A stretch of 64,000 nt of DNA from Caballeronia peredens (lineage in GTDB: Bacteria > Pseudomonadota > Gammaproteobacteria > Burkholderiales > Burkholderiaceae): positions 62,001-126,000 of the forward strand of contig FCOH02000006.1 in assembly GCA_001544595.2 (NCBI GenBank), in the 5' to 3' direction. Position numbers and translations under genes: made by a program. The notes below the pieces were generated by a model, which saw nothing but the letters and a program-made list of their open reading frames with translations, searched no databases and was not told the origin of the DNA. This document shows positions 23,923 through 32,593 of this stretch, one piece after another. Position 1 is the stretch's first letter; the number at the start of each line of letters is the position of its first letter.

Positions 23923-25332
23923 TCAAACGCGTGCTGGCGGATCGACATTCGATCCGCCGCGCAACGCTTGCGCGCCTTCATCGCGCCATGCGCGCCGCGA
24001 CGCGCGCATCTTCCCGAACGCCATGCGCGCAACCTTGAGCCAGCCATAAGGACGTGGATCGGCAACCATGCTGAGTGCGCGCGCATAGTCGAGCGTCAGG
24101 CCCGGTGTCCAGGCCATCGTTACCGCACGCTTGCGAATCTGCGCGGCCACCCAAAGCTCCGGCGTCGCGATCATGCGGAACAATGCGCCCCAGCCGGCAC
24201 TCTCGCCATACAAACGACCCGCAGCTCCTTCGAGCGCCGCTTCGAGAGCACGCGATACGCTGCTTGAACAATTGCGATGCGTAAGGTTATACGTCGTATC
24301 TTGACGATACTCGCGCCAAAAATGATCCAGACGCGCGGGATCGAAATTACGGATGCGCACGCGCGTCGTAGACGGGCACCATGCCTTCGCTTCGATCGGA
24401 TAGCTCGGCTGAAACACGCCGGGCACGTCGTTCTCTCGCGTCGCGCGCAGAAGGCGCGCGAAGGCGTCGGGCGAACGGTCGATTTCGGCGGCCGGATAAA
24501 GGCTCACATACACGCCTTGTGGCGATTCGAGCGCGGCGTGTCCGGTCGAAATCACGCCATTGCGATCCACGGCGGCGATATAGCGATCCACGATCGGATG
24601 CCATTGTGTCTCGGCCTTCGACGATCCCACCGGCGTCCACACGTGCACCGTCAGTGCGGGTTCGTCGTCGGCGGGCGGGCCATCCCATTCGCGTGCTTGC
24701 AGCGCCGGGCGCGCCTGGTCGATCGTTCCTGCTTCGCTCGCCGCTTCGGCGCCGGCATCGCCCCATATTGCGGGATTGATCGTGAGCTTGCGCACGCGCG
24801 TCGCTATCAGGATCAGATTCCATCCCGCGAAAATAAAGAATGCGCCGACGCAATAGGGAACGGTGCCTTTGTAATGCGTCGGATAAGGCTGAACCATGAA
24901 GATGCCGAGAAGGATCTCGAAGATCGCAAAGCCGAGCGCCACGCGATAGCGCCGATAACGCACGACAAGTGCGGACGTCGCTTGCAGAAGACCATCGAAG
25001 ATAAACGCAATCCCGATCAGTATCGAAAGAATGAAGTGCCCATGATGATTGCCTTCGAAGATGAGCGCGGCCGTGAGCATGAACGCGATGCCCTTCGCGT
25101 AACGCAGCCTGCGTTGACCGCCGACGCCCGCCCAAGCGACTGCCAGCGTGAGCATGCTCTCGATCAGCAATAGCCAGGCGACGAATGAAATCGGAAAGCC
25201 AAGCGCTCCGTCGAGCGCATCGACGAACACGCCTATGCCGACGATCAGCAGAAGCCAGCCCATGACCATCAGTCCGCGCCAGCGATCGCGCAAATAGTCC
25301 ACGCCCAGCAGGATCATCATCAGCTTGACCAT
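23923..25332 (-). CDS. HdeD-like membrane domain fused to a probable permuted papain-fold domain
   Basis: A 469-residue protein in two parts. Residues 1-180 hold about six transmembrane helices (GLMVMGWLLLIVGIGVFVDA, then GHFILSILIGIAFIFDGLLQ, and PYCVGAFFIFAGWNLILIAT) in the style of HdeD/DUF308 acid-resistance proteins. Residues 225-400 form a soluble domain with His265 in STGHAAL and Cys355 in NLTHRNCSSSVSRAL. His before Cys is the order of circularly permuted NlpC/P60-like (LRAT/YiiX type) cysteine enzymes, so an amidase, protease or acyl-transfer function is plausible. It is divergent from a DUF1349 gene. The catalytic reading is inference; the fusion is plain. Confidence 0.75.
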   Translation of the reverse strand: MVKLMMILLGVDYLRDRWRGLMVMGWLLLIVGIGVFVDALDGALGFPISFVAWLLLIESMLTLAVAWAGVGGQRRLRYAKGIAFMLTAALIFEGNHHGHFILSILIGIAFIFDGLLQATSALVVRYRRYRVALGFAIFEILLGIFMVQPYPTHYKGTVPYCVGAFFIFAGWNLILIATRVRKLTINPAIWGDAGAEAASEAGTIDQARPALQAREWDGPPADDEPALTVHVWTPVGSSKAETQWHPIVDRYIAAVDRNGVISTGHAALESPQGVYVSLYPAAEIDRSPDAFARLLRATRENDVPGVFQPSYPIEAKAWCPSTTRVRIRNFDPARLDHFWREYRQDTTYNLTHRNCSSSVSRALEAALEGAAGRLYGESAGWGALFRMIATPELWVAAQIRKRAVTMAWTPGLTLDYARALSMVADPRPYGWLKVARMAFGKMRASRRAWRDEGAQALRGGSNVDPPARV

Positions 25333-25488
25333 CGTTTTCTCTTTAGAAAAAGGGGCGGCTGTTGCATGTTCATGTTAGTGCAGTTGCGCTTGGCGTCTGC
25401 ATGGCACGATCGTTCGCAAACGTATTGCAGCGCGTCAAGCAATCGCGCCATGCCATACTTGCCCTGCCATCCCCGCAACGGAGACGAC

Positions 25489-26073
25489 ATGTTCGAACAA
25501 TGCCGATGGATCAACGAGCCTGTGCAATGGCGCGTCGAGAACGATACGCTCTTCGTCACCACGGACGCTAGTACCGACTTCTGGCGCAAGACGCATTACG
25601 GGTTCATCCGCGATAGCGGTCACGTCTTTGCCGCGGACGTCGATGGCGATTTCACGGCGGAAGTCGCGGTGGAAGGCGAATTCTCCGCGCTCTACGATCA
25701 GGCCGGCCTCATGGTGCGCGAGAGCGCCGCTCGCTGGGTCAAGGCAGGCGCCGAATACAACGACGGCGCACTCACGTTCAGCACCGTTCTGACGAACGAT
25801 CTCTCCGACTGGTCGCTCGGCTCGCGTGCCGCGACAAACCGCTTTCGCGTACGCATGACGGTTGCTCAAGGCGTGCTGAAAGTGCAATGCAGCGCCGACG
25901 AACGCAACTGGACCCTGATGCGGCTCGCGCCATTTTCAGCAAGCGATGCGAGGCCGCTCTGGCAAGTCGGACCGATGTGCTGTACCCCCGAACGCGGCGG
26001 GCTGAACGTGCGATTCTCACACTTCAGGATCGGACCGCCCATCGTCAAGGACCTTCACGATATCTCGATGTAA
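25489..26073 (+). CDS. DUF1349 domain protein
   Basis: A 194-residue soluble protein of the DUF1349 (concanavalin-like beta-sandwich) family, related to regulator-of-arabinose and glucanase-like folds. Family segments are FWRKTHYGFIRDSGHVF, VEGEFSALYDQAGLMVRESA, RWVKAGAEYNDGALTFSTVL and a C-terminal GLNVRFSHFRIGPP. The start at 25489 follows GGAGA. Members often bind or act on sugars but lack a proven activity. It precedes a LacI gene and sugar ABC operon on the same strand by 97 bp, which may be relevant. Confidence 0.85.
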   Translation: MFEQCRWINEPVQWRVENDTLFVTTDASTDFWRKTHYGFIRDSGHVFAADVDGDFTAEVAVEGEFSALYDQAGLMVRESAARWVKAGAEYNDGALTFSTVLTNDLSDWSLGSRAATNRFRVRMTVAQGVLKVQCSADERNWTLMRLAPFSASDARPLWQVGPMCCTPERGGLNVRFSHFRIGPPIVKDLHDISM

Positions 26074-26131
26074 CGCCGCAAATCCGGGCTCGGTAAAAAC
26101 ACTCACTTGCTCCTGTCGTCAACGCTTCCTA

Positions 26132-26155
26132 ATATTTTGAAACGTTTCAGAATAT
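26132..26155. promoter_or_regulatory. 24-bp palindromic LacI-type operator
   Basis: ATATT-T-TGAAACGTTTCA-G-AATAT is an almost perfect 24-bp palindrome with a central CG, ending 15 bp before the TTG start of the LacI gene. Autoregulation by that protein is the simplest reading. Confidence 0.75.
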
Positions 26156-26170
26156 CGACGACATTGCGCC

Positions 26171-27280
26171 TTGGACTCACGAAAAAAATCGACGAGCACG
26201 CTCAAGGACGTCGCCAATGCGGCGGGTGTCTCGCTCGGCACCGCGTCGAAGGTCATGGCAGGCGCCGAAGGCGTGAGTCCCGCGCGGCGTCAGCAAGTAT
26301 GGGATGCGGCGCGCCAGCTCGGCTACCGGCGCAACAGCCTCGCGGCCGAATTGCGCAGCAGCCGCTCGACGTCCATCGGCTTTGTCGTGCCCGATCTGAC
26401 GAACTCGTTCTTCATCGAACTTCTGTGCGTGGTCGAAGATCATGCGCTTGCAAGCGGTTATCGCCTGTTGCTCGCACACGCGCAGGAAGATCCCGCGCGC
26501 GAAGCGGAGCGCATCCGCTTCGTCCTGTCGCGGCAAGTGGCGGGCATGATCATCATTCCGTGTCACGGTTATGAGCATGCCGTCGATGAGCTGCGCGAAT
26601 GTGATGTGCCTCTCGTCATGGCGGATCGCGTCGACAACAGCTTTCCCGCCAACACCGTGACGACCGACAGCCGGCGCGCCGCGAGCGACGGCACCGATCA
26701 TCTGATCGCACTCGGGCACAAGCGCATTACGTTCATCGTCAATGCGCTCGATCTCGTGAACAGCCGCGAGCGCGCGGACGGCTATCTCGACGCGATGAAG
26801 CGCGCAGGCCTTGCGCGTCATGCGCGTATTGTCGTGTGCGGCATGACGGATACCGAGAGTCACGCGGCCACGCTCGGACTGCTTTCGGAACGCGAGCGCC
26901 CTACCGCGCTTTTTACGGGCGCGAATGTCGCGACGCTCGGCGCCTTGCGCGCAATACGCGACGCGGAATTGCGCCTGCCCGAGCACATTTCGCTGCTCTC
27001 GTTCGATGACGCGCCGTGGATGTCCGTGCTGCATCCGCGTATCAGTTCGATTCATCAGCCCGTGGAAGCCGTAGGCCGCGCGATCTGGCAGTTGTTGCAC
27101 AAACAGTTGCAGGGCGAAGCATCGGAGCCCGTGCATTTGCGCATGAAAGCGGATTTGCGCGTGCGCGAAAGCACCGCGCCTCCGTACAAGGCGACGGGCA
27201 AGGCAAGCGGCAAGGAGACCGGCACGGCGTCGCAGAGCGCCGAGCGCAGCCGCAAGCGAGCCGTTCTCGCGGACCGCTAG
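26171..27280 (+). CDS. LacI-family regulator of a sugar ABC importer
   Basis: A 369-residue LacI/GalR regulator with HTH TLKDVANAAGVSLGTASKVM near residues 10-29, followed by the sensor domain (STSIGFVVPDLTNSFFIELL, then HKRITFIVNALDLVNSRERA, and EHISLLSFDDAPWMSVLHPR). The start is a TTG at 26171; no ATG lies at the expected distance. The C-terminus has a 35-residue Lys/Ser/Ala tail not usual in the family (TGKASGKETGTASQ). A long palindrome precedes it and a weaker ATAACGTTTTAT lies before the next gene. It probably represses the downstream ribose-type importer. Confidence 0.9.
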   Translation: MDSRKKSTSTLKDVANAAGVSLGTASKVMAGAEGVSPARRQQVWDAARQLGYRRNSLAAELRSSRSTSIGFVVPDLTNSFFIELLCVVEDHALASGYRLLLAHAQEDPAREAERIRFVLSRQVAGMIIIPCHGYEHAVDELRECDVPLVMADRVDNSFPANTVTTDSRRAASDGTDHLIALGHKRITFIVNALDLVNSRERADGYLDAMKRAGLARHARIVVCGMTDTESHAATLGLLSERERPTALFTGANVATLGALRAIRDAELRLPEHISLLSFDDAPWMSVLHPRISSIHQPVEAVGRAIWQLLHKQLQGEASEPVHLRMKADLRVRESTAPPYKATGKASGKETGTASQSAERSRKRAVLADR

Positions 27281-27291
27281 CGGCGAGCGCT

Positions 27292-27303
27292 ATAACGTTT
27301 TAT
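27292..27303. promoter_or_regulatory. Operator-like ATAACGTTTTAT before the sugar ABC operon
   Basis: An imperfect AACGTT-centred palindrome 78 bp upstream of the binding-protein start. It resembles the operator core at 26138 and would let the upstream LacI protein control the importer. Confidence 0.4.
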
Positions 27304-27380
27304 TTTTATCGAAGATCAGAACCAGCGAGAGAAACATCACACCTGAACGCGAAGCTGGCAACCCTATCAGGAGAGACGCA

Positions 27381-28355
27381 ATGGACAGCAAACGACGCAT
27401 CATCACCGCGAGTCTCATCGCCGCACCGTTGGCCGGCGCCGTCGGCACCTTCTCGGCGCTCATCTCGCAGCCCGCTTTCGCGCAGCAAAAGAAATATCGC
27501 TTCGGGTTCTCGCAAGTCACGACGGTCGAACCGTGGCGCGTGCAGTTCAACAAGGACATGAAGGCCGAGGCCGCTAAGCATCCCGAGGTCGAGCTGATCA
27601 TCGCGGATGCAGGCGACCGCACCGACAAGCAGAATGCCGACATGGAGAACTTCATCACGCAGAAGATGGATGCGATCTTCATCTCGCCCAAGGAGTCGGC
27701 GGGGCTCACGGGTGTCGTCGAAAAGGCCTTCAAGGCAGGCATTCCGGTGTTCGTGCTCGACCGCGAAGTAAACGGCGAGCAATTCACGCAGTTCATCGGC
27801 GGCGACAACGTGCAGATCGGACAGGAAGCGGGCAACTTCATCGTCAAGCTGACGGGCGGACCCGGCAAGGCGCAAGGCAATCTCGTCGAGATCTGGGGCG
27901 GCTTCGGTGCACAGCCCGCGCACGATCGCCACGACGGCGCCGACAAGGCGATCGCCAAGGAGAAAGGCATCAAGCGCGTGGGCGAGCGCGTCGATTGCGA
28001 CTGGAAGCAGGACAAAGCATACGACTACATGAAGACCGTGCTGCGCGTGCAGCCCAAGATCGACGTGGTCTATGCGCACAACGATCCGATGGCCTATGGT
28101 GCATATCTCGCCGCCAAAGACGCGGGCCGCGAGAAGACCATCAAGTTCGTCGGCATCGACGGCCTGCCGCAGGAAGGCGCGACATGGGTCGAACAGGGGC
28201 TGCTCGCGGGCACGTTCATGTATCCGACACCGGGTGCCGAAGGCATCCGCCAGTCGCTCAAGGTACTGCATGGCGACAAGGTGCCGAAGAAGGTGACGCT
28301 GCCGACACAGGGCATCTTCGCGGATAACGCCAAGCAATATATCGCGAGCCATTGA
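27381..28355 (+). CDS. Sugar ABC transporter substrate-binding protein (RbsB/periplasmic binding family)
   Basis: A 324-residue binding protein with a signal peptide to about residue 35 (SLIAAPLAGAVGTFSALISQ, cleavage after AFA). The mature chain has the Peripla_BP_4 fold: RFGFSQVTTVEPWRVQF, MENFITQKMDAIFISPKESA, PVFVLDREVNGEQF, and DVVYAHNDPMAYGAYLAAKD. These recognise pentoses, hexoses or inositols. It heads an operon with an RbsA-type ATPase and RbsC-type permease. GGAGA precedes the ATG. The sugar is not determined by sequence alone. Confidence 0.93.
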   Translation: MDSKRRIITASLIAAPLAGAVGTFSALISQPAFAQQKKYRFGFSQVTTVEPWRVQFNKDMKAEAAKHPEVELIIADAGDRTDKQNADMENFITQKMDAIFISPKESAGLTGVVEKAFKAGIPVFVLDREVNGEQFTQFIGGDNVQIGQEAGNFIVKLTGGPGKAQGNLVEIWGGFGAQPAHDRHDGADKAIAKEKGIKRVGERVDCDWKQDKAYDYMKTVLRVQPKIDVVYAHNDPMAYGAYLAAKDAGREKTIKFVGIDGLPQEGATWVEQGLLAGTFMYPTPGAEGIRQSLKVLHGDKVPKKVTLPTQGIFADNAKQYIASH

Positions 28356-28360
28356 GGAAC

Positions 28361-29884
28361 ATGTCGATGGCAACGGCCACCGCGCCGCTCGTCGAAGCCG
28401 CAGGCTTGTCGATCTCGTTCAACGGCAGCGCGGCGCTGTCGGATGTCGACTTCGATGTTGCAGCGGGCGAGATTCATGCGCTCGTCGGCGAGAACGGCGC
28501 GGGCAAGTCGAGTCTGATGAAGATCCTCGGCGGTCTCTATTCGCCCGATGCGGGGAGCATCCTCGTGCGCGGCGAGCCGACGACCATGACGAACGTGAAC
28601 GACGCCACGCGCGCGGGCATCGTGATCATTCATCAGGAGCTCAATCTCGTCGATACGCTGTCTGCCGTCGACAACATATTTCTCGGCAAGGAATTGCGCA
28701 CGCGCATGGGCTTTCCGGATCGCCGCGCAATGCGTGACGCCGCGGCGAAAGTGCTTGCGCAACTGGGCTTTCGTGCGTCGCCCGATACGCTCGTCGGCAC
28801 GTTGCGGGTCGGCGAAAAGCAACTCGTCGAGATCGCAAAAGCATTGCTCGCGAATGCGCGCGTACTCATCATGGACGAGCCGACCTCCGCGCTCTCCGAC
28901 GTCGAAACGCAGGCGCTGCTATCGCTCACGCGCGACTTGCGCGAGCGCGGCATCGGCATCGTGCTGATCAGTCATCGGCTGGGCGAAGTATTCGCCGTCG
29001 CGGATCGCGTCACCGTACTGCGCGACGGCCGGCGCATCGCGACGATGCAGATGCGACAAGTGGAATCATCGGCGGCGCTCGTCTCGATGATGATCGGCAA
29101 GGACTTCGCGCCACCCGAGCGCACCGAAGCCGAAGCGCCGCAGGAACGCCCGCTTGTCGTCGACGTGCGCGGCCTCACGTTGCACGGACCGGCGCGCGCG
29201 CTCGTATCCGATGTGTCGTTCTCCGTGCAGCAAGGCGAAGTGTTCGGCATTTCAGGGCTGCTCGGCGCCGGCAAGACCGAGATACTGGAAGCGATCTTCG
29301 GCATCTCGCCGTATCGGCGCGAAGGCGAAATACGCGTCGCGGGCAGCGCACGCGCGATCGATTCGCCGGATCGCGCAGCAGCAGCCGGACTCGCCTTCGT
29401 CACCGAGGATCGCAAGAAAGACGGCCTCGTGCTCGATCAGTCGCTCGAAGCGAATCTGTTGCTGCCATCGCTCTCGCGCGTGCCGGGTTTTCCGTTTTAT
29501 CGGCGGCGGCGCATGCATGCGTGGGCGGCATCGCAGGCGCGCACATCGAACGTCAAGCATCGCAGCCTCGCGCAAGATGCAAGCACGCTGTCTGGCGGCA
29601 ATCAGCAGAAGCTCATCATCGGCAAATGGCTGATGACGACGCCACGCGTGCTATTGCTCGACGAACCGACGCGCGGTGTCGATGTCGCCGCGAAGGCCGA
29701 GATCTATCGGCAGGTTCTCGCCGCCGCGCGCGAGGGCGTGACCGTGATCGTCGCGAGTTCGGAGATCGACGAACTGATGCTGCTCGCCGACCGCATCCTC
29801 GTGATGTGCGAGGGACGCGCGCGCGGCGTGCTTGCACGCGAGCGATTCGCGGGCGACGTGCTGATCAAGATGGCGTCACCCTGA
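28361..29884 (+). CDS. Sugar ABC transporter ATP-binding protein (RbsA/MglA type, double ATPase)
   Basis: A 507-residue protein with two fused nucleotide-binding domains. The first has Walker A GENGAGKSSL (about residues 43-52), Q-loop IIHQELNLVD and Walker B VLIMDEPTSALSD. The second has a degenerate Walker A GLLGAGKTEILEAIFG, signature LSGGNQQKLIIGKW and Walker B VLLLDEPTRGVDV. This asymmetry is normal for the family. The ATG at 28361 or the second at 28367 is the likely start; the latter has better spacing from GAGG. It powers import with the adjacent permease, which starts 22 bp downstream. Confidence 0.93.
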   Translation: MSMATATAPLVEAAGLSISFNGSAALSDVDFDVAAGEIHALVGENGAGKSSLMKILGGLYSPDAGSILVRGEPTTMTNVNDATRAGIVIIHQELNLVDTLSAVDNIFLGKELRTRMGFPDRRAMRDAAAKVLAQLGFRASPDTLVGTLRVGEKQLVEIAKALLANARVLIMDEPTSALSDVETQALLSLTRDLRERGIGIVLISHRLGEVFAVADRVTVLRDGRRIATMQMRQVESSAALVSMMIGKDFAPPERTEAEAPQERPLVVDVRGLTLHGPARALVSDVSFSVQQGEVFGISGLLGAGKTEILEAIFGISPYRREGEIRVAGSARAIDSPDRAAAAGLAFVTEDRKKDGLVLDQSLEANLLLPSLSRVPGFPFYRRRRMHAWAASQARTSNVKHRSLAQDASTLSGGNQQKLIIGKWLMTTPRVLLLDEPTRGVDVAAKAEIYRQVLAAAREGVTVIVASSEIDELMLLADRILVMCEGRARGVLARERFAGDVLIKMASP

Positions 29885-29906
29885 AGGCAAAACGGAGAAT
29901 CGAACC

Positions 29907-31181
29907 ATGCTGCATGCGCAGGACCAACTCGCCGAGCACGCGGCTACTGCCCGTCAGCGACACCTGAGTACGTTCCTCACGGTTCTGAAGTATTACCTGG
30001 GGCTCATCGTGCTGCTGGTGGTCGGCGCGCTCACGTCGCCGCATGCGGCGGACGGCGGCAACATCTTTCTGTCGAGCGCCAATATCTCCGACGTGTTTCG
30101 GCAAGTCGCGAACGTCGGCGTGATTTCCATCGGCATGACGCTCGTGATCATCACGGCAGGTATCGATCTGTCGGTCGGCGCGATCATGGGCCTGGGCAGC
30201 GTGCTTACTGCGATGCTACTCACCACCGATGGCTGGAACCGCGCGGTGTATGCGTCGCTCGTGCTCGACGCGCTCGCGGTATTCGCGACCGTGTTCGCCG
30301 TATGCGGCGTCGTGCGGCGCCTCTTGCGCGGCGGCGATACGCACGCGGTGCGTATCGCACATCGTGCACCGGTCGCGATGCAGGCAGGCATTGCCTTGCT
30401 CGTCGCCGCGCTGGCTTGCGCGTATATCGCGCTGCACGGCGGACATCGCATCCCGCTTCTCGCCGTCTTGTGGATCGTGCCTCTCGCGGGCTTCACGCTC
30501 GGCGCGCTGAATGGCTGGATCATCACGCGCGGACGCATGCAGCCGTTCATCGTGACGCTGGCCGCGATGGTCGGTGTGCTCGGCGCCGCTCGCCTGATCG
30601 CAGGTCAGGATACCGCCGTGTATTCCATTTATAGCGGCACGAATGCAACCACCGATATCGAAGCACTGCGCGCGCTGCTCTTCAATGTCGTGCCGGTGCC
30701 CGCGCTGTTCTTCCTCGCGATCGCAATGCTGGTCGGCTTCGTGATGAATCGCACCGTTTTCGGCAAGTATCTCTATGCGATCGGCGGCAACGAGAAATGC
30801 GCGGTCGTGTCGGGGCTCGATGTCGCGCGTCACAAGATGGCCGCTTATGCCATATCAGGAATGTTGTCGGCGCTGGTAGGCGTGCTTTACGCGGCGCAAT
30901 ACCGGCAAGGCAAAGCGGATGCCGGCATGGGATGGGAACTCGACGCCATCGCCGCCGTCGTGATCGGCGGAACAAGTCTCTCAGGCGGAGTCGGGCGTGT
31001 TTCCGGCACGGTGGCTGGTGTATTGATCTTCGGGTTCTTGAGCAACATTCTTCTGCTCAACGATATCGACAGCAACACGCAACTCGTGCTCAAGGGCCTC
31101 ATCATCGTGATTGCCGTATTCCTGCAGCAGACGGATATGGGCAAACGAGGCTGGTTCAGGCGCTTTGCGGGACGCAAATAA
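29907..31181 (+). CDS. Sugar ABC transporter permease (RbsC type), enlarged
   Basis: A 424-residue membrane protein, about 100 longer than typical RbsC. The family core is clear: VGVISIGMTLVIITAGIDLS and VGAIMGLGSVLTAM, GALNGWIITRGRMQPFIVTLA, NRTVFGKYLYAIGGNEKCAV and GIDVAxxK-like GLDVARHKMAAYAISG, then AVVIGGTSLSGGVGRVSGTV. The extra part lies at about residues 108-190, where additional hydrophobic segments (LDALAVFATVFAVCGVVRRL, IALLVAALACAYIALHGG) are inserted. It forms a homodimer channel in the family. It ends 1 bp before the convergent aldolase gene. Confidence 0.92.
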   Translation: MLHAQDQLAEHAATARQRHLSTFLTVLKYYLGLIVLLVVGALTSPHAADGGNIFLSSANISDVFRQVANVGVISIGMTLVIITAGIDLSVGAIMGLGSVLTAMLLTTDGWNRAVYASLVLDALAVFATVFAVCGVVRRLLRGGDTHAVRIAHRAPVAMQAGIALLVAALACAYIALHGGHRIPLLAVLWIVPLAGFTLGALNGWIITRGRMQPFIVTLAAMVGVLGAARLIAGQDTAVYSIYSGTNATTDIEALRALLFNVVPVPALFFLAIAMLVGFVMNRTVFGKYLYAIGGNEKCAVVSGLDVARHKMAAYAISGMLSALVGVLYAAQYRQGKADAGMGWELDAIAAVVIGGTSLSGGVGRVSGTVAGVLIFGFLSNILLLNDIDSNTQLVLKGLIIVIAVFLQQTDMGKRGWFRRFAGRK

Positions 31182-31970
31182 TCATGCGTCGAAATCAATC
31201 CCTCGCGCCCGCAATTGCCGCATGCCGCTTGCGAGATGTGCACGCGCGCTTTCGGCGTCGCCGGCGCGCATCTGCTCATAGGTGCGCTGCGCGATATCGT
31301 GCGGCACCGGCTTGAGCGGACGATTAGCGCTCATCGCGCGTAATTGCACTTCAGCCGCGCGTTCGAGATAGTACAGATCGTCCCAGGCCTCCGCGATAGT
31401 TGCACCTGCAACCATCACGCCATGATTCTTCAGAAAGAGGATATCGGCGTCGCCCATCGCGGCGGCGATGCGGTCGCCTTCGGCGTCGTCAAGCGCGAGT
31501 CCGTTGTAGCGCTCGTCAACTGCAGTGCGGCCGTAGAACTTGAGCGCCGTCTGCCCCAGCCACAGCAATGGCGGACCTTCGACAAGACACAGCGCGGTTG
31601 CATTGGGCATATGTGTATGAAACGCCGCCTTCACACGCGGCAGCAAGCGATGCACGCGCGCATGGATATAGAATGCGGTCGCCTCGGGTTCTCCTTCGCC
31701 GTCGATCACGCGGCCGTCGAAGTCGCAGATCAGCAGGCGTGACGCCGTGATTTCGCTGAATGCGTAACCGTATGGGTTCACGAAGAAGAGATCGTCGTGG
31801 CCCGGCACCATCGCCGAAAAGTGGTTGCACACGCCCTCTTCGAAGCCATGAAGCGCTGCGAGCTGAAAACAGGCGGCGAGTTCGCGTCGAGCCTGCGCGA
31901 TCGCTGCCGAGTCGAGCTGGCGCCGGGCCGGCGCAGTGCCGGGCGCGCCTGGGGATAGCGTGTGTGCCAT
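31182..31970 (-). CDS. Class II aldolase/adducin family protein
   Basis: A 262-residue member of the AraD/FucA fold. It has VCNHFSAMVPGHDDLFFVNP near residue 45, the metal-binding histidines in VKAAFHTHMPNATAL, and a later FLKNHGVMVAGATIAEAWDD with the third histidine. It lacks a clear catalytic Glu in the first position of true sugar-phosphate aldolases, so it may be a decarboxylase or dehydrogenase-like family member, as many unassigned paralogues are. It is convergent with the ABC permease gene (stops adjacent) and therefore not in that operon, though a link to sugar breakdown is plausible. Confidence 0.85.
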   Translation of the reverse strand: MAHTLSPGAPGTAPARRQLDSAAIAQARRELAACFQLAALHGFEEGVCNHFSAMVPGHDDLFFVNPYGYAFSEITASRLLICDFDGRVIDGEGEPEATAFYIHARVHRLLPRVKAAFHTHMPNATALCLVEGPPLLWLGQTALKFYGRTAVDERYNGLALDDAEGDRIAAAMGDADILFLKNHGVMVAGATIAEAWDDLYYLERAAEVQLRAMSANRPLKPVPHDIAQRTYEQMRAGDAESARAHLASGMRQLRARGIDFDA

Positions 31971-32214
31971 GGGATCCGTGTCCGCCTTTGCATGACCGAA
32001 ATGTCGAGAATAATCGAACGCACGCGCTATAAATGTCAGAACAAATTAATTTCTTCCGGCAGCGGGCATGTGGCATGAAGTATGACGCGTATATGTCTCG
32101 TCTCTTAGCAAAAACGCTTATTTGAAGTTCGCGTTCTGGCGTGGTAAAACTCCATGCCGCTCGAAATTTCGTAGCGCAACTTCAACGTGATCCGTCTCAA
32201 AAGGGTTTGGAAAA

Positions 32215-32418
32215 ATGGCAACAGGTACTGTGAAGTGGTTCAACGATGCAAAGGGTTTTGGCTTCATCACGCCGGATGACGGCGGTGAAGACTTGTTTGC
32301 ACATTTCTCCGAAATCCAGTCCAAGGGTTTCAAGTCGCTTCAGGAGAATCAAAAGGTGAGCTTCGAAGTCAAGCAAGGCCCGAAGGGCAAGCAAGCTTCG
32401 ACGATCCAGCCGCTGTAA
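32215..32418 (+). CDS. cspA: Cold-shock domain protein (CspA family)
   Basis: A 67-residue single-domain OB-fold protein that binds single-stranded nucleic acid and melts RNA structure in the cytoplasm. Both RNP motifs are present: KGFGFIT (RNP1, about residues 13-19) and DLFAHFS (RNP2, about 26-32). Start follows AAGGG. It is flanked upstream by about 245 bp free of genes, consistent with the long structured leader usual for cold-shock genes, and downstream by a strong terminator. It is monocistronic. The bacterium probably carries several paralogues; this one could be constitutive or cold-induced. Confidence 0.95.
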   Translation: MATGTVKWFNDAKGFGFITPDDGGEDLFAHFSEIQSKGFKSLQENQKVSFEVKQGPKGKQASTIQPL

Positions 32419-32443
32419 GCGAGCAGTTTTCGCCTCAGGCACG

Positions 32444-32466
32444 AAACGGCCCGCAAGGGCCGTTTT
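32444..32466 (+). terminator. Rho-independent terminator of the cold-shock gene
   Basis: A 9-bp perfect stem AAACGGCCC / GGGCCGTTT with tetraloop GCAA ends in TTTTGCTTT, 25 bp beyond the stop codon. Confidence 0.85.
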
Positions 32467-32593
32467 GCTTTGCTGGCCGCGACTTTCCCAATGGTCCGGC
32501 CGACGCGCTTAAAATAAAATATATCAGTAGAATCGAACGATTCTCCAGCCAGACCATTTCGTTACTCAGGCGAAAATATTTCCTCTTATTCGT

